Positions 1 through 11,600 are shown, counted from the first letter of the stretch. The stretch is DNA of 64,000 bases from Gari tellinella (GCA_922989275.2 OV277856.1:82045038-82109037); one strand, 5' to 3'. Made by a program: numbers and translations. Notes: a model not told the origin generated them from the sequence alone.

Positions 1-290
1 ACACCATGTAATGTTCTTGTCTAATAGTCATTGTTGTTACTCTGCTTGTTCTGGTTTAGTGACGTCACTGTATTTCTATGTCTTCGACACCATGTAACGT
101 TCTTGTCTAATAGTCATTGTTGTTACTCTGCTTCTTCTGGTTTAGTGACGTCACTGTATTTCTATGTCTTCGACACCATGTAACGTTCTTGTCTAATAGT
201 CATTGTTGTTACTCTGCTTGTTCTGGTTTAGTGACGTCACTGTATTTCTATGTCTTCGACACCATGTAACGTTCTTGTCTAATAGTCATT
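1..290. repeat. 86-bp tandem repeat with CRE palindromes
   Basis: About 3.4 nearly identical copies of an 86-bp unit (starts at 1, 87, 173, 259). Each full unit contains a perfect TGACGTCA palindrome (60-67, 146-153, 232-239), which is the consensus cAMP-response element. The last partial copy runs directly into the pyrimidine tract and AG of the following exon, so the array is intronic. The array may begin before the window. Confidence 0.95.
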
Positions 291-302
291 TTCCTATTTT
301 AG

Positions 303-556
303 CATGCGACAAATACGGATCAACGTTTACAAGACACATTAATCACGGACACAATGGCGCTGACATGAAGGTTCTGTACAACGTGGACACCGATGACGTC
401 TGTAAGCAAACATGCGCAAACGAGACCGCATTTCTGTGTCGGAGCTTTGATCTTTTTGAAAATAATTGTTACCTGTCCGCTGATACAGCCTTCACGGATC
501 CAAGAAATATCATGCAAAAGGATCACGCAATTTATTACCAAAGAAACTGTTATTAA
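303..556 (+). CDS. Terminal exon, PAN/Apple-like domain protein (partial)
   Basis: A splice acceptor (pyrimidine-rich TTTTCCTATTTTAG ending at 302) opens a phase-1 exon of about 84 codons that ends at TAA 554-556. The peptide starts ACDKYGSTF and ends YYQRNCY. It has the cysteine and aromatic spacing of PAN/Apple domains: an early Cys, then 'DVCKQTC', 'FLCRSFDLFENNCYL' and a closing 'RNC'. Such domains are extracellular protein- or carbohydrate-binding modules. Here the module would be the C-terminus of a secreted or membrane protein whose upstream exons lie outside the window. An ATG in frame at 203 is inside the tandem repeat and is not taken as the start. An AATAAA at 876-881 could end the transcript. 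The domain call is from motif recognition only. Confidence 0.72.
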
Positions 557-3400
557 AAAGAAAGTGCATACCTATTTTTCAAAAACATCTGAAATATTAT
601 CTATATTTCTATTATTCCTCACCAATTTTTCTCTCTCGCGCGCGCTTCTTCTCTCTACACATTTTTTTGAGGAGTGGGTTGGTGTAGCTCGAGGAAAAGA
701 CGAAACTATTTTTAGTGAGTAAAGACAAATGTCTAGTTCATCCTGTTCAGCACGACCTCATATCCAACAACACACAGGTTCAATCCAGATTAAATGTTGA
801 GTGACTTAGAGTCTGATCAAAACCCAAAACATTTTAACATCTCTCAGTGTATTGAGTTAAGAAAACGTAAACATAAATAAACCCTTTGTAGATTTACAAT
901 ATTGAAGACGCCGAATTGTGATACGTTCAATGTTGTGTTCAGCAGTCACTCAAAGGCAGATAAAAAGTCAGTCTTTTAAACAAGTAGTTTCATAATACAG
1001 GACAATGGTAAAACAAGAACCCCCCATCTTGAGCGAGCTTTATCCATGTTATAAGTAGCCGCCGTGTGTTTTGAGAAGTTAGCTCCATTAAAGTGTTAAC
1101 ACAAGTTCGAATGTAGTTCGGTCTTCTATAGACGTTTATACGATCGCGCTAGATAAATATAGTACAGAGCTTCCTCTCTACAACAACACCCAATACACAT
1201 ATTATATGTATTATAGATTAGTTAAAGTGGGGGGGGGGGGGGGTGAAATAAATGCCATGAGCATGACTTGTCTTACATTTACAAACAGTTTGAACCCAGT
1301 AACGTGGTGTCTGAACTGTTTGTCACTCTTCTTTATGTTTCTTCTGTCAAAATGTCCAATAGGTTATTTGGAGGGGAAAACAGAAAACACAAATTTTCAG
1401 CAGACGGTATTGCAGCAGTGAAAGTGTCAGACACCATTCTCTTGACTTTTGTATTTTTGTAATTAATTATAATTCCGTCAAACGTACAGCACATAATAAA
1501 ATACAAAAATCATGTTATATATCAATGACACAGAACATGTAATATATCATCAGGATATAGACTCTTCGTGAGTTATCAGTGTTATTTCATGGTAACTATA
1601 TCTTACCGAATAGCCAACATTATATATGATTATACATGATTTGCTGAAATGGTCCATAAAGAGTATCAGCAGTTTCTGACGGTCATAAAATTTAATATCA
1701 TACAGATGAGGTTAGAATAGTGATGAGCAAAGAAATAGGTTTTCTTGTCAGGGATATACATAGTCCTGCAGCAGACAAGTTTAACCTTGCTTGAAGTTGT
1801 ATAGAAAATGCTTTTGTGGTTTTTGGTAGAATAGATTTTCAACATCAAGGATCCGTTATATCCGCCGGTCATACTTGAGCATTTTTAGATATTCAAGATG
1901 GCATCCAAGATGGCAGCCGGCATGTATCTGACTAGCAGTTGGGTTTGATTCAATGCATTTGAAGGATTTTTTTCCAGCAGATTATAGTTCACTTTTCATG
2001 TATTTTGACATTATTAAAGTTCTAAATGGAAACAGAAAATATGCTTTACTCAGAATGGTGTCCAAAATGGCCGTCAACGTACAAAGGTGACGTCCAAGAT
2101 GGTTGCGGGAAAAAACGAAACTGCTTTCAGTTTTGATGAGGTACATTTTTAATTGTAAACAAAATTAAAGTAGTTCAATACTTTTCAGATGTTTAAAACC
2201 AAAACATAAAGAAAATTATACTGTAAATTCCATAATGGCATCGAAAATGGCCGACAAAGTATGAAAATACAGATATTTGTTTCTTCAATATTACTTAATC
2301 ATCCAACAATGAAAATACCAACTTTTGTGTTCTGAATAATCAGCGTACCATACATGAACTGTATTTAATTTTTTGTTTTATAGAAAGTGGCTGACGACAT
2401 GAAATCAGTGTGGCTAAATAACTGGCACATTGTATTGAAAATAAAAGGTCTATAACTCTTTTTTCTGAAAACAGCGTTTTTGCTTAGAAATGTTCTCCAT
2501 AGAAGAGAAACAATGGTACTCATATTCAGTCGCTAGAACTTTTGCTTGAAAAAATAAAGTCACTTTAGACTTTCATACATTACAATATTCACGCGTTATC
2601 AATACTAGAAAGTCTTAAAATATCAAATTACCTCCCTTTGATTTGAAATAAGAATGAAATTTAAGTGTTTCATTTTCGTTACATGTGTCGTTTAATCTGA
2701 AAGTTTTTACTGGAAAACTTTGGTGAACGTATGAGCCTTAAAAATCTCAAACAAAACTGGAGTTGATGAGGTACTTTAAAATATATGGAGCTTTATAATT
2801 TACTTAATGTAAAGTAAATGTTAAAAGTTGGCACTTTCTTTTTGGCTGAGTAAATAATCCATCCAACAAGCAAACCATTTTTAGCCTCTTTTTAAGAATA
2901 ATGAGTGTTTTTAAGAATTAATTAGAATTATGAAATATAACTGTTTTTGAAAGATTAATCTTATGTCGATCTATCTAAATCATCGCATTCTTGAGAAAAC
3001 TTGAGCTTGCGTCACCATTTATGTTATATTGTTTTTTCAACATGAATCATATGATTCGTTTTCAAAATGGCAATCAGAATTGCCGTCAAAGCCAGAGTTG
3101 TTTTTGTGTTTGTTTTTCAAACAATGATATGATGTGGGATGTAATATAAATTGGATACTATTTCTGTTTCTGCATGTATTGTGAATTTGACAAAGGAGTA
3201 TTAGGCACACAGAAATCCGGTAAAGGAGCTAATAAACATACTGGTGCCGATATACAAATATATATATAAATGAATATTCTTATTAGGCCAGAATAAAACT
3301 GCACACTTTAATTGATTATCAAAAACAAAGAATCATGCCTGGTTTCTTACAGAGCTTGAAATTAAGTTAGTTCAACTTAACATGATCCTGAGATTATTTG
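557..3400. other. Noncoding 3' flank and intergenic DNA
   Basis: AT-rich sequence without credible exons. It holds an AATAAA at 876-881, a poly-G run at 1229-1243, and a part (1890-3120) with recurring 'CCAAGATGGC' and 'AAAATGGCCG' words that resemble YY1-type sites. Open frames here are short and low complexity. Confidence 0.6.
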
Positions 3401-4590
3401 TCAACTGCTGCAGGTGCCCTAGCAACTGGGTTAGGCTGAAGGTGGCTAGATTGTCCTCAAACCTGATCTATATGCTCCTTTGTCCTCCATAGTCTGACTA
3501 TGAACAGTGTGATCTACTGCTAAATCTGAAACGCGGAATGGCCCTCCTCGTGAATGAGTGGATGCATGAAGTGGCACACTACACCTGTCCATACCGTCCC
3601 AAACGTTTAGTTCTCATTACTTACGGGTCTCAAAGGATATAATTTTTCAAGGCGTTTCTTTGAAATTTCCAAGGCAGTGTAGTATCCAGTGATGACAAAC
3701 TCGCATCCTCCTCTAGCAAACAACATGTTACAGAAGCTATTCTAGACATCAAACGTAGCCCCATCGACACCTACCTGAGTAACTAGTCTTCCATCAAAAC
3801 TATTATTTTAGTCCTGACGTCATAGACACTCAAAGTCTGCACTGCTGGTTATTCTACATTTAATCTCACATCACTTTTTGTGTGTACAGCTAGCATTCTA
3901 TTTGATTTGCTCCACTCTGACAGTCAGCACAGGAACATCCCCAAAGTCTTGAAGAAGACCAAGATAACGATCATGAACTTTGAAACTTTATTGAAATAAA
4001 TCTGTATATGTACCAGAGATAACGAGCCAATTCTTCTTCATGTTAACTCTCAGTCACCTGGGTTTGATAACATCCTTCTATCCAGCTTTGCGGGTTACTC
4101 TGCCAGTGAGTTTGTGATCACAGAAAGGTTAGTTGTGTACAGAAGCGCAAACGGAACACCTTTGCGAGACTCTTGTGACAGAACATCATTCACTAGCAAA
4201 GCAGAGCCTCAAGCACTAGTACAGCAGAGGGTTGAGATCAAATACCTGATGCAACCCATACTAAAAAATTCTCGCAGTACTGCCCGCTTCATGAAAGCGG
4301 TTTTCAAACTCTGTATGACAGGCAAAACACGATCCTCAAACATAAAGACCGATGAAGAACGAATCAATAGTACCTCAGCCCTTAACAATGCCAAACTGCA
4401 TGCATCAATGTTGATTTCATACGCAAATTGATATCCATTATTCGGTCCATCAACAGTCTTGTCTGGCCCTTGAGCTTTAAAACATGATAAGTGTCGCTCA
4501 TGTCGCCTTTTTGTAATTTGACGATGTAACTTGCCTCCCTGTCCTCAGATATCACCACTATTACTGATAACCGCACCAGTCAGCTAGTCA
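3400..4590 (-). pseudogene. Decayed coding relic of unknown family (minus strand)
   Basis: Base composition is less AT-rich than the surroundings, and the minus strand translates to protein-like blocks broken by stops and frame changes. Examples are 'VVISEDREASYIVKLQKG' and 'HVLKLKGQTRLLMDR' near 4570-4430, and 'MLFARGGCEFVITGYYTALE' continuing to 'KKRLEKLYPLRP' near 3725-3640. The order of blocks fits one minus-strand gene or transposon ORF of about 350 codons that has decayed. I do not recognise the family; transposon origin is likely but unproven. Confidence 0.35.
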
Positions 4591-4705
4591 TGTGATTTTA
4601 TCGTGTATCATACCATTGTTAAGGCGAATAATTGATCTTTTTAATGATATACAACACATGCATTTTGCAATTACTGTATTGAAATTATTGATCTAGTTGC
4701 ATTAA

Positions 4706-5330
4706 TTATGAAACACCCCTCGTATACCTACTTAAAGAGTGTAAATGGACTATATAACATCTAATAGGCAGATACGCGCAACATGAGGTAGCCAAGAGAA
4801 ATCCTTTGAGAAATAGTGCCGAAGGTTTTTTGCCTCAGTTGGACAAATTCAACCGATGTAATTCCAGATCAAATTGTTCATGAAAAAGGCATTTGATCAG
4901 ATTATAATTTGTTCATTTACAAGATAGTATATATGTATATGTTATGCCCGTAATCGTAGTTCTAACAAAAAATTGGCCTCGTCGATAGTGAATTTTGTTT
5001 TATCTATTCTTCTTAATTTAGGCAAATTCAAAATTGTGCAAAAAGTTGAAAAGACTGTAATTTACATTTCTCATGTATCGGTATGGGATAATGGAGTATG
5101 CATAAGGATTAATACTGTTAAACACTTTTATCGTTTGTTCTTTTTCAAAGTTCCTTAGATCTATCTTAGAAAAATATCGCAGACAACAACATCAATGGAG
5201 ACGATATACTATGACAGTGAAAAAGCTAAAGAAGACAATAAACGTTGGCAGTGAAATATATAGTTAACCTCTTCACTGCCATGACGTCATCAATTTTAAA
5301 CAATCGTCGTCCGCTTTTATTTCTCAAATT
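4706..5330 (+). pseudogene. Ghost copy of GPx exon-2 end plus intron 2
   Basis: From about 4706 the sequence aligns with the end of glutathione peroxidase exon 2 and the intron after it (20945-21560). The shared exon end reads 'CGTATACCTACTTAAAG' here and 'TGTATACCTACTTGAAG' in the gene. The intron match continues with small indels for about 590 bp, roughly three-quarters identical by eye, down to a shared 'CTGCCATGACGTCATC' block. The splice donor is lost: 'AAAG' is followed by AG instead of GT. No matching exon 1 or exon 3 was found nearby, so this is a fragment of an old duplicate, in the same orientation as the living gene 16 kb away. Confidence 0.7.
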
Positions 5331-7062
5331 TAAAATATTTTGACCATGCAAACAGTTTGATCCTCATCATTACTTTTTTTTTATCTTATGGTAAACTGCC
5401 ACCATTAGCAAGTCTTCATTTAAGCAGGCATATTAGCTGGATTTTTCAGTAGATGTGTGGTTCCTGCCTGATAGCATCTGTACAGTGTGACTTTCATGTA
5501 CAAGATATCGGTGGTCTTGAGTCTTTTGTGTGGTCAAACAAGTGTTTAGCATTGTAGACACGTAATTTGAAGAAAAAAACGCAACTTGAACATTGTTTTC
5601 AAATTGCGTTTTTTATAAAAAAAACGTTCAACTTTCTTGGCAGTGTAAAGTAATTGGAAGAAAAAAATCAAAGTGCGTAAACAATGTGCTTATATATATT
5701 TTATATATGTTTATCGTACCAACACATCTACAGTGGGAAATGTTGAATATAATATAGAGTAATCTAAGTCGTATTCTCGATTTCTTTGTCTGGAGAGTTT
5801 TCGGTGCATAGTAATCTCGAGGTCGTGGGAGTGATCACCATCCCTTAAAATGAAAATAACTTTTTGTTTTATGTAATTTTGACATACTTATAACAATTAG
5901 TATCACTTTTGTATTTGGTTTGGATAGAGAATATATACAATGAGCGTCTTTAGAACAAGATATTTAGGCACAACCTAAAAGTGCGCACATAAACCCTGGT
6001 CAGAGTCCCAATAGTGACTTTTTTGTCGCCTTTGGACTGGGTTTCCTTGTTTTGCGGCATGTTGTACTCTACTATTTTCTTATAAACATACACCTATAGA
6101 ATCTAATTACAAGGTGAGCGATTAAGGACCACCATGGACATCTTGTGAAAAGGTGCGGGACATGACTTATATTCAGGCATTCATCATGGACATGGCACTG
6201 ACAAAATTTCATAAAGATATAGCCAAAATGCAACTTCTACAAGGTTATTCTAACACGATATTAACGAATACATGAATGTCCTTCTCAGGATGAAAGTAAA
6301 ACAGACAGCTTTATGAGCTATCCGTATTATTTCCATCTTACATCATGCAAACAACTTCTAAAAAACAATCATGAAAATGATACGGAATAGGTCATTGAAG
6401 ATGTCTGCTCAGTTTGGGTTGAAAATGATGTAGAAAGGCCCAAAGGATCTTTCTAAGTTGTTATCATTCTAAATTGAGTAGCTACAAGTTACACAATCGG
6501 TAGAAGTCTACATCTTTTCATAAGCAAAATAAAAGCTGGTCTGTTCATTGTTTTATAGCAGTTGTTATTTCGTGATTAAAACCGTCATATGAAGCTCAAA
6601 GCAAACATTATCTAAGACCTCTTTTCCCAAGGTCAGCATATATCTACTTTTAATTATTTAAACAGTATGGAACCTTACCAGACACCGAGTTACTCAACCT
6701 TCAGTCTAGCTTCAAACTGTTTTCAACTGATAGCTCAGGTCAAACCGTTTTGTTATGCTCTTGCCCCTTGAAGGTAGAAAATATTATCATACCTCACTCG
6801 ATGTATCTACTATATAGCCTAATGTGACGTCAGAATGTGAAAATCGGTTAACATCATATTTCGGCCCGCGTAACATCACATTTCGGCCCGCTAATTCGGC
6901 CCGGGTTTTAGTACGCCTCAGTTCAAAAAAAGGAAAAATTAAAACGCTTCTAGTGAAGTAACGGCAATGAACTGGAAAATTGAGTCGATTCAAATTTGAA
7001 AAGTTATACAATCGAATCAAATGGACCATACTTTACGCTTCATCTCATGAGATAAGATTTCT
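5331..7062. other. No gene seen
   Basis: AT-rich intergenic DNA. A short inverted pair of 'AAAACGCAACTTGAA' and 'TTCAAATTGCGTTTTT' lies near 5575-5615. Nothing coding is supported. Confidence 0.6.
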
Positions 7063-7215
7063 ACAGTGTTCCCTCTCTACAACGGCCCTCCCAACAACGA
7101 CTCCGTCCTTACAACGACCCTTGCCGCAGTTCCCTAAATATAACATTTTTTCTTACGCTTTTACTGCTGCAATGCCGATGCTTAAATTTGTCGTCTCCTG
7201 TTTTTCTCAAAGTTA
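7063..7215 (-). mobile_element. MITE family F, partial copy
   Basis: Begins ACAGTGTTCCCTCTCTACAACGGCCC, written here as two words: ACAGTGTTCCCTCT and CTACAACGGCCC. It matches one end of the fuller family F copies at 17567, 25558 and 39734. The other half is missing. Confidence 0.6.
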
Positions 7216-7285
7216 CATAATGTACATTTGACGGATAAAAGTAGTATAAGCGCCACTTTGCATTCAAACAAAGATGACGTAACAT

Positions 7286-7514
7286 TTCGTAACTTGACCT
7301 ACTTTCGGTGGCGTGGTTACTATGACGTAACTTGACCTGCTTTCGGTGGCATGGGTACTATGACGTAACTTGACCTACTTTCGGTGACGTGGGTACTATG
7401 ACATAACTTGACCTACTTCCGTTGGCGTGGGTACTATGGCATAACTAGACCTACTTTTGGTAGCGTTGGTACTATGATATAACTTGACCTACTTTTGGTC
7501 GCGTGGGTACTATG
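7286..7514. repeat. 38-bp tandem repeat, six units
   Basis: Six head-to-tail units of 38 bp, diverging toward the right end. A typical unit carries 'TGACGTAACTTGACCTAC' followed by 'TTTCGGTGACGTGGG'. Each unit therefore contains a TGACGTAA-like bZIP word and a TGACCT nuclear-receptor half-site. No flanking gene is seen. Confidence 0.9.
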
Positions 7515-7555
7515 GATGAAGTTCATAGAAGGGCGTCACGGGTTTTCGTTGATGT

Positions 7556-7672
7556 CAGGGCGGCCATGTTGGATGTTCGCGCCATATTGGATGTAAGCGG
7601 AGGAAGAGCGGCCATGTTGGATTTTTGCGCCATATTGGATTTAAGAGGATGTTCGCGCCATATTTGATCAGG
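7556..7672. repeat. Short direct repeats of a GCCATRTTGGAT word
   Basis: The words 'GCGGCCATGTTGGATG' and 'GCGCCATATTGGAT' alternate four to five times. On the other strand they read ATCCAATATGGCGC, close to the YY1-type AAnATGGC motif. This could be regulatory or an ordinary short satellite. Confidence 0.6.
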
Positions 7673-7953
7673 AGCTAAACGGTAATACAGATAGGTCTAC
7701 ACGGTATACAGAGCTGACTTGTATACCCTCTGGTAGGCGTTTGCGTCCATTGTGGGTCAGATACTCCCTACCAGATATAACAACACTAACACGACTTCTA
7801 TAGATATGTATAACAACAACAACAATGCTATTACTACTACTACAGTAAATAAATAACAAGGAACATTAAAACACTACTAAAAGTACTACTACAAGTAAAA
7901 GGTACCTCGGTCTACGATGTGTACTCTCTGAAGTCCCTCGCTCAAATGACTGA

Positions 7954-8170
7954 GATAACTGTTTAAAGCTTTGTATATAAACATTATTGATTTTCGATAC
8001 AGACTGTATAGTGTGATCAACTGATAGAATGGTTGTCATAGAGATGAATGCCTTTACGCTTTTATTGACATATACAAAAAATTGATAACGCTGTACTGAA
8101 CGAACACTTTAAATTCCTTAAAAATGTCGTCTGCATTGTGTGTTGCCGTCTGCATATTGTGTCCTCTGTC
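7954..8170 (+). repeat. Direct repeat, copy 1
   Basis: About 200 bp shared with 8747-8937 in the same orientation, beginning 'GATAACTGTTTAAAGC' and ending in a 'GTCGTCTGCATT' block. The second copy lacks a few short segments. Confidence 0.8.
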
Positions 8171-8345
8171 TCTCTGTCTGTCTATCCGTCTATCTGTATC
8201 TTGTCTGTTTCTCTGCCTGTCTTACTCTAGTTCCCCCTGTTCTTTCTCAGCAAGTTGTTGTCTACTTAAACTGACGTCTGCATTAATTTCAAACTATGCA
8301 ATTACCCCTCTGTCTGTCTGTCTGTCTCTCTCTCTCTAGCTGTCT
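8160..8345. repeat. CTGT/CT-rich simple repeat
   Basis: Pyrimidine-biased runs of CTGT and CTCT units on the plus strand. Open frames across it are cysteine/serine/leucine-rich by composition only. Confidence 0.8.
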
Positions 8346-8746
8346 CTTTCTTTATTTCTCTACTACTCTGATTCAAATTTCTGCCACATTCAATATATCA
8401 CAACATGATCAGAGTCTACATTGTTTGCACAGGGCAAACATTTGGCAACCGTTTGTAATGACGAGTACACGCGTCTCTCCAGCCCTCTGACCAAGGTATA
8501 TACTGTTTCCATACGACAAATGTACTCTTTACAAGTACACTGTTTGCATAGGGCAAGTGTACTCTTTGCAAGTACACTGTATATGAGGAGTTTATTGGTC
8601 GCTAAGGTTGACCCGGTATCTGGATCCAAACTGACATTCAATTACTGTATGTTACCCATATTTTGCGGAAAACTGCCGTCTGCATTTTTTTTCAAAGCAA
8701 ATGTCATTTGAACTGAGCAAAGTCAACAGTTTGGACCCGGGTGAAA

Positions 8747-8937
8747 GATAACTGTTTAATGCTTTGTATATAAACATTATTGATTTTCGATACAGACTGT
8801 ATAGTGTGTTCAACTGATAGAATGGTTGTCATGGAGATCTTTTATTGACATCCATAAAAAATCGATAACTGAACGAACACTTTAAATTCCTTAAAAATGT
8901 CGTCTGCATTTTGTGTTACCTTCTGCATGTTGTTTCC
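8747..8937 (+). repeat. Direct repeat, copy 2
   Basis: Second copy of 7954-8170, about 90% identical outside indels. The two flank a CTGT-rich simple repeat and a small hairpin region, which suggests local duplication of about 800 bp followed by divergence. Confidence 0.8.
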
Positions 8938-8939
8938 TA

Positions 8940-9262
8940 ACGACAACAACAACTACTATTACTACTACTATTACTAATTCTGCTGCTGCTACTACTACTT
9001 ATTTAATAACCATTATTATCCTTTTAACTAACTACAACTACTAACAACAACAACGACAACAATAACAACAACAACAACAGCTACTACTACTACCACGAAA
9101 GTACTACTACTACTACTACTATAATGACAACACCGACAACAAGAAGAACAACAATGACAACAATAACAACAACAACAACGACATCAACAACGACAACAAC
9201 AACAACAACAACCACAACCACTACTACTTCTATTACTACTACTTCTACTACTCATAATCTCG
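8940..9262. repeat. ACT/AAC trinucleotide microsatellite
   Basis: Interrupted runs of (ACT)n, (AAC)n and (ACA)n. The threonine-rich frame from 9124 is a by-product of this repeat. Confidence 0.93.
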
Positions 9263-9465
9263 GTTTAAACGAGATGTTGCATATAGAAATAATAAGACGT
9301 GTCACCCTTACTCTTTACTGTAGTACACTTAGTTTCACCTCCCTTACACCCTAGACGTGTCTAGGACGAAAGGTAAGTTACTCACGCTCTGGCCACGGGA
9401 AGGCATGTACATTCAGAGCATCCCCCCACCCTACCCTATTTTTTTTTTTATACTTTTGTCGAAGT

Positions 9466-9897
9466 CTATTCAGATGTTCTCGGTTTAAAATGTAGACCGC
9501 AATGTAGTTTTTTATCCGACGAAAATGTCACGGGTTTTAACTCATCGTCCAGTAAATGGAACCTCACATAATCCGTCCAACATGTCCTTGCCCTGACGTA
9601 TCGTTTATCTATAAAGCGCTCTGACAGGTATTTCTTATTATGTCCTCGCGTCTCCACATTTTTCAGCAATGGGTATTTGAGACCGTTGATATAGCTTTCA
9701 TCCAAAAAGTCACCGCACATATACAGTCTATCCGATCTTGTGTTAAAGTCACATTCGATTGCAATTTCCGCCAAAGCGCATTCCCATTTCCCTTTTAGGT
9801 TTTGTATCCACGGTGAAGGGGCCAAGAAATCAGCCGAAGTGTTAACGTGTCCGTAAATCGTATTTTCAGCAGTGATTGTTACGTAAAAATCCCTCAT
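9466..9897 (-). CDS. Maverick/Polinton-type virus-like protein, shortened
   Basis: An uninterrupted 143-codon minus-strand frame, the best non-repetitive ORF in the window. The N-terminus (residues 1-45) opens 'MRDFYVTI' and contains 'LKGKWECALAEI' at about 33-44. The C-terminal half contains 'PLLKNV' and ends with 'LHCGLHFKPR'. From memory, invertebrate genome proteins associated with Maverick/Polinton-like elements have the same order: an N-terminal 'FYVTLPS', an 'LxGxWEVGLxEI' word and a closing 'LHF(R/K)P'. Those proteins are commonly over 300 residues, so the middle appears to be missing. No polymerase, integrase, ATPase or terminal repeat was found beside it. This is probably an orphaned or decayed element gene; domestication is possible. 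The assignment rests on recalled motifs. Confidence 0.5.
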   Translation of the reverse strand: MRDFYVTITAENTIYGHVNTSADFLAPSPWIQNLKGKWECALAEIAIECDFNTRSDRLYMCGDFLDESYINGLKYPLLKNVETRGHNKKYLSERFIDKRYVRARTCWTDYVRFHLLDDELKPVTFSSDKKLHCGLHFKPRTSE

Positions 9898-9899
9898 TG

Positions 9900-10540
9900 T
9901 TAATTTGATTATTAAAAATGACTGTTTCAGCCTTTTTTGCTCTCTAACACAATGAGATTTTATCGGATCTTCACTAAACTTGCATCAAATGTTTAGTAAT
10001 ATAATATCTAGGTCCAGTTAGATTACGACACAAACACAAATACTTTTTTATTGATTTTATCCGAATTTGCTGAAAATGTTTATTTATATAAAATCAAGCT
10101 TTGGTTTGAATACTACTAAAATCGCAAAAGGTATGTCTGAGTTTTTGTCCTTTAAGTATTAAAAATGAATATTTCAGCATTTTTTGCTCTCTTACGCATA
10201 CAGTTTTTATCGGATATTCACCAAACTTGTTGAAAATGTTTATTAATATAAAATCTAGGTCAATCATCTTAACTACCGAAATCGCACAAGGTATGTTGGA
10301 GTTATTGCCCTTGAATGACTAAAAATGACTACTTCAGGCTTGTCAGCTTTCTGACTCAAACAGTTTTAATTGGATCTTCACCATATTTGCTGAAAATAAT
10401 ATTTGTATAAAATCTTGGTCCAGTTCTACAAATACCCAAATCGCCGAAGACATGTTGGAGTTATGGTTCTTCAATTATTAAAATTTTGCTATTTCACCCT
10501 TATTTTAGCCCTGTCTGCTCTGTAACAGGAACAGTTTTTA
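9900..10540. repeat. ~150-bp repeat array, left arm of an inverted pair
   Basis: About four diverged units of the type 'ATCTTCACCAAATTTGCTGA...AAATCTAGGTCC...TTATTGCCCTT...ATGACTGTTTCAGCC'. The same family occurs at 60700-61530. The array starts three bases upstream of the ATG of the minus-strand virus-like ORF. Confidence 0.85.
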
Positions 10541-10639
10541 TTCTATTTGAGCCAAATATTTGGTCGATAGTTGTATGTGCTTCCTCTTGGCCGTGTTGGT
10601 AATAAGTAAAGTAATTAATGACCACTCCATACCTCCTTT

Positions 10640-11600
10640 ACCTCTTGAAGGATTTTCATTCAACTGTATTTGATTATTTCTTGACCTTGATTTAATACCA
10701 ATACACATTGTCTGCAAGTTTGGTGAAGATCCAATAAAAAGTGTCTGTGTTAGAGAGCAGAAAAGGCTGAAACAGTCATTTTTTAATTATTCCAGGGCAA
10801 TAACTCAGACATGCCTCATGCGAATTTAGTAGTAATTAAACTTAACCTTGATTTTATATTAATAAATAGTTTACGCAAAATTGGTGAAGACTAATAAAAG
10901 TCTTTGTGTAAGAGAGCAAGCAATCCTGAAACTGTCATTTTTAATACATAAAGGGCAAAAAAAATCAAGGCAAATTCTTATGCGATTTTAGTAGTAATCA
11001 AAATGGACCTAGATATTATATTAATAAACATTTGATGCAAGTTTTGTGAAGATCCGATAAAAACTGGTTGTATTAGAGAGCAAAAAATGCTGAAACAGTC
11101 AATTTTTAATAATTAAAGGGCAATTTCTCCGACATGCCTTATGCGATTTTAGTAGTATTCAAACTAAACCTCGATTCTATATAAATATCAATTTTCAGCA
11201 AGTTTGGTGAAGATCCAATAAAAGAGTTTGTGTAAGAGATCAAAAAGTGCTGAATCATGCAGTCATTTTTTAATACTGAAAGGGCAAAAACTCAGACATG
11301 CCTTGTGCCATTTTAGTAGTAAACTTACTGGACCTATATTTGATATTGATAAACATTTTCAGCAAGTTTAGTGAAGATCCGATAAAAATAGTTTGTGTTA
11401 GAGAGCGGACAAGGCTGTAACAGCCCTTTTTTAATAATTCAAGGGTAATAACTCCAACATGTCACATGCCTAATACAATTTGTGTAGTTATCGAACTTGG
11501 CCTACATTTTATACCAATACACATTTTCAGCAAGTTTGTGGAAAATCGGATAAACAATATTCGGGTTGGAGAGTGGGCAAAAATGTGTGACAGTCTGACT
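10640..11600. repeat. ~150-bp repeat array, right arm of an inverted pair
   Basis: About six units of the same repeat as 9900-10540 but in reverse orientation (for example 'AAGTTTGGTGAAGATCC', 'GGCTGAAACAGTCAT', 'AGGGCAATAACTC'). The two arrays face each other around a non-repeated spacer at about 10540-10640. Confidence 0.85.

Noticed and set aside
4114..4431. Plus-strand 105-codon frame
   Set aside because: It opposes the more protein-like minus-strand relic, has no recognisable domain and no splice context.
9124..9354. Threonine-rich frame
   Set aside because: Translation of an ACA/ACT microsatellite.
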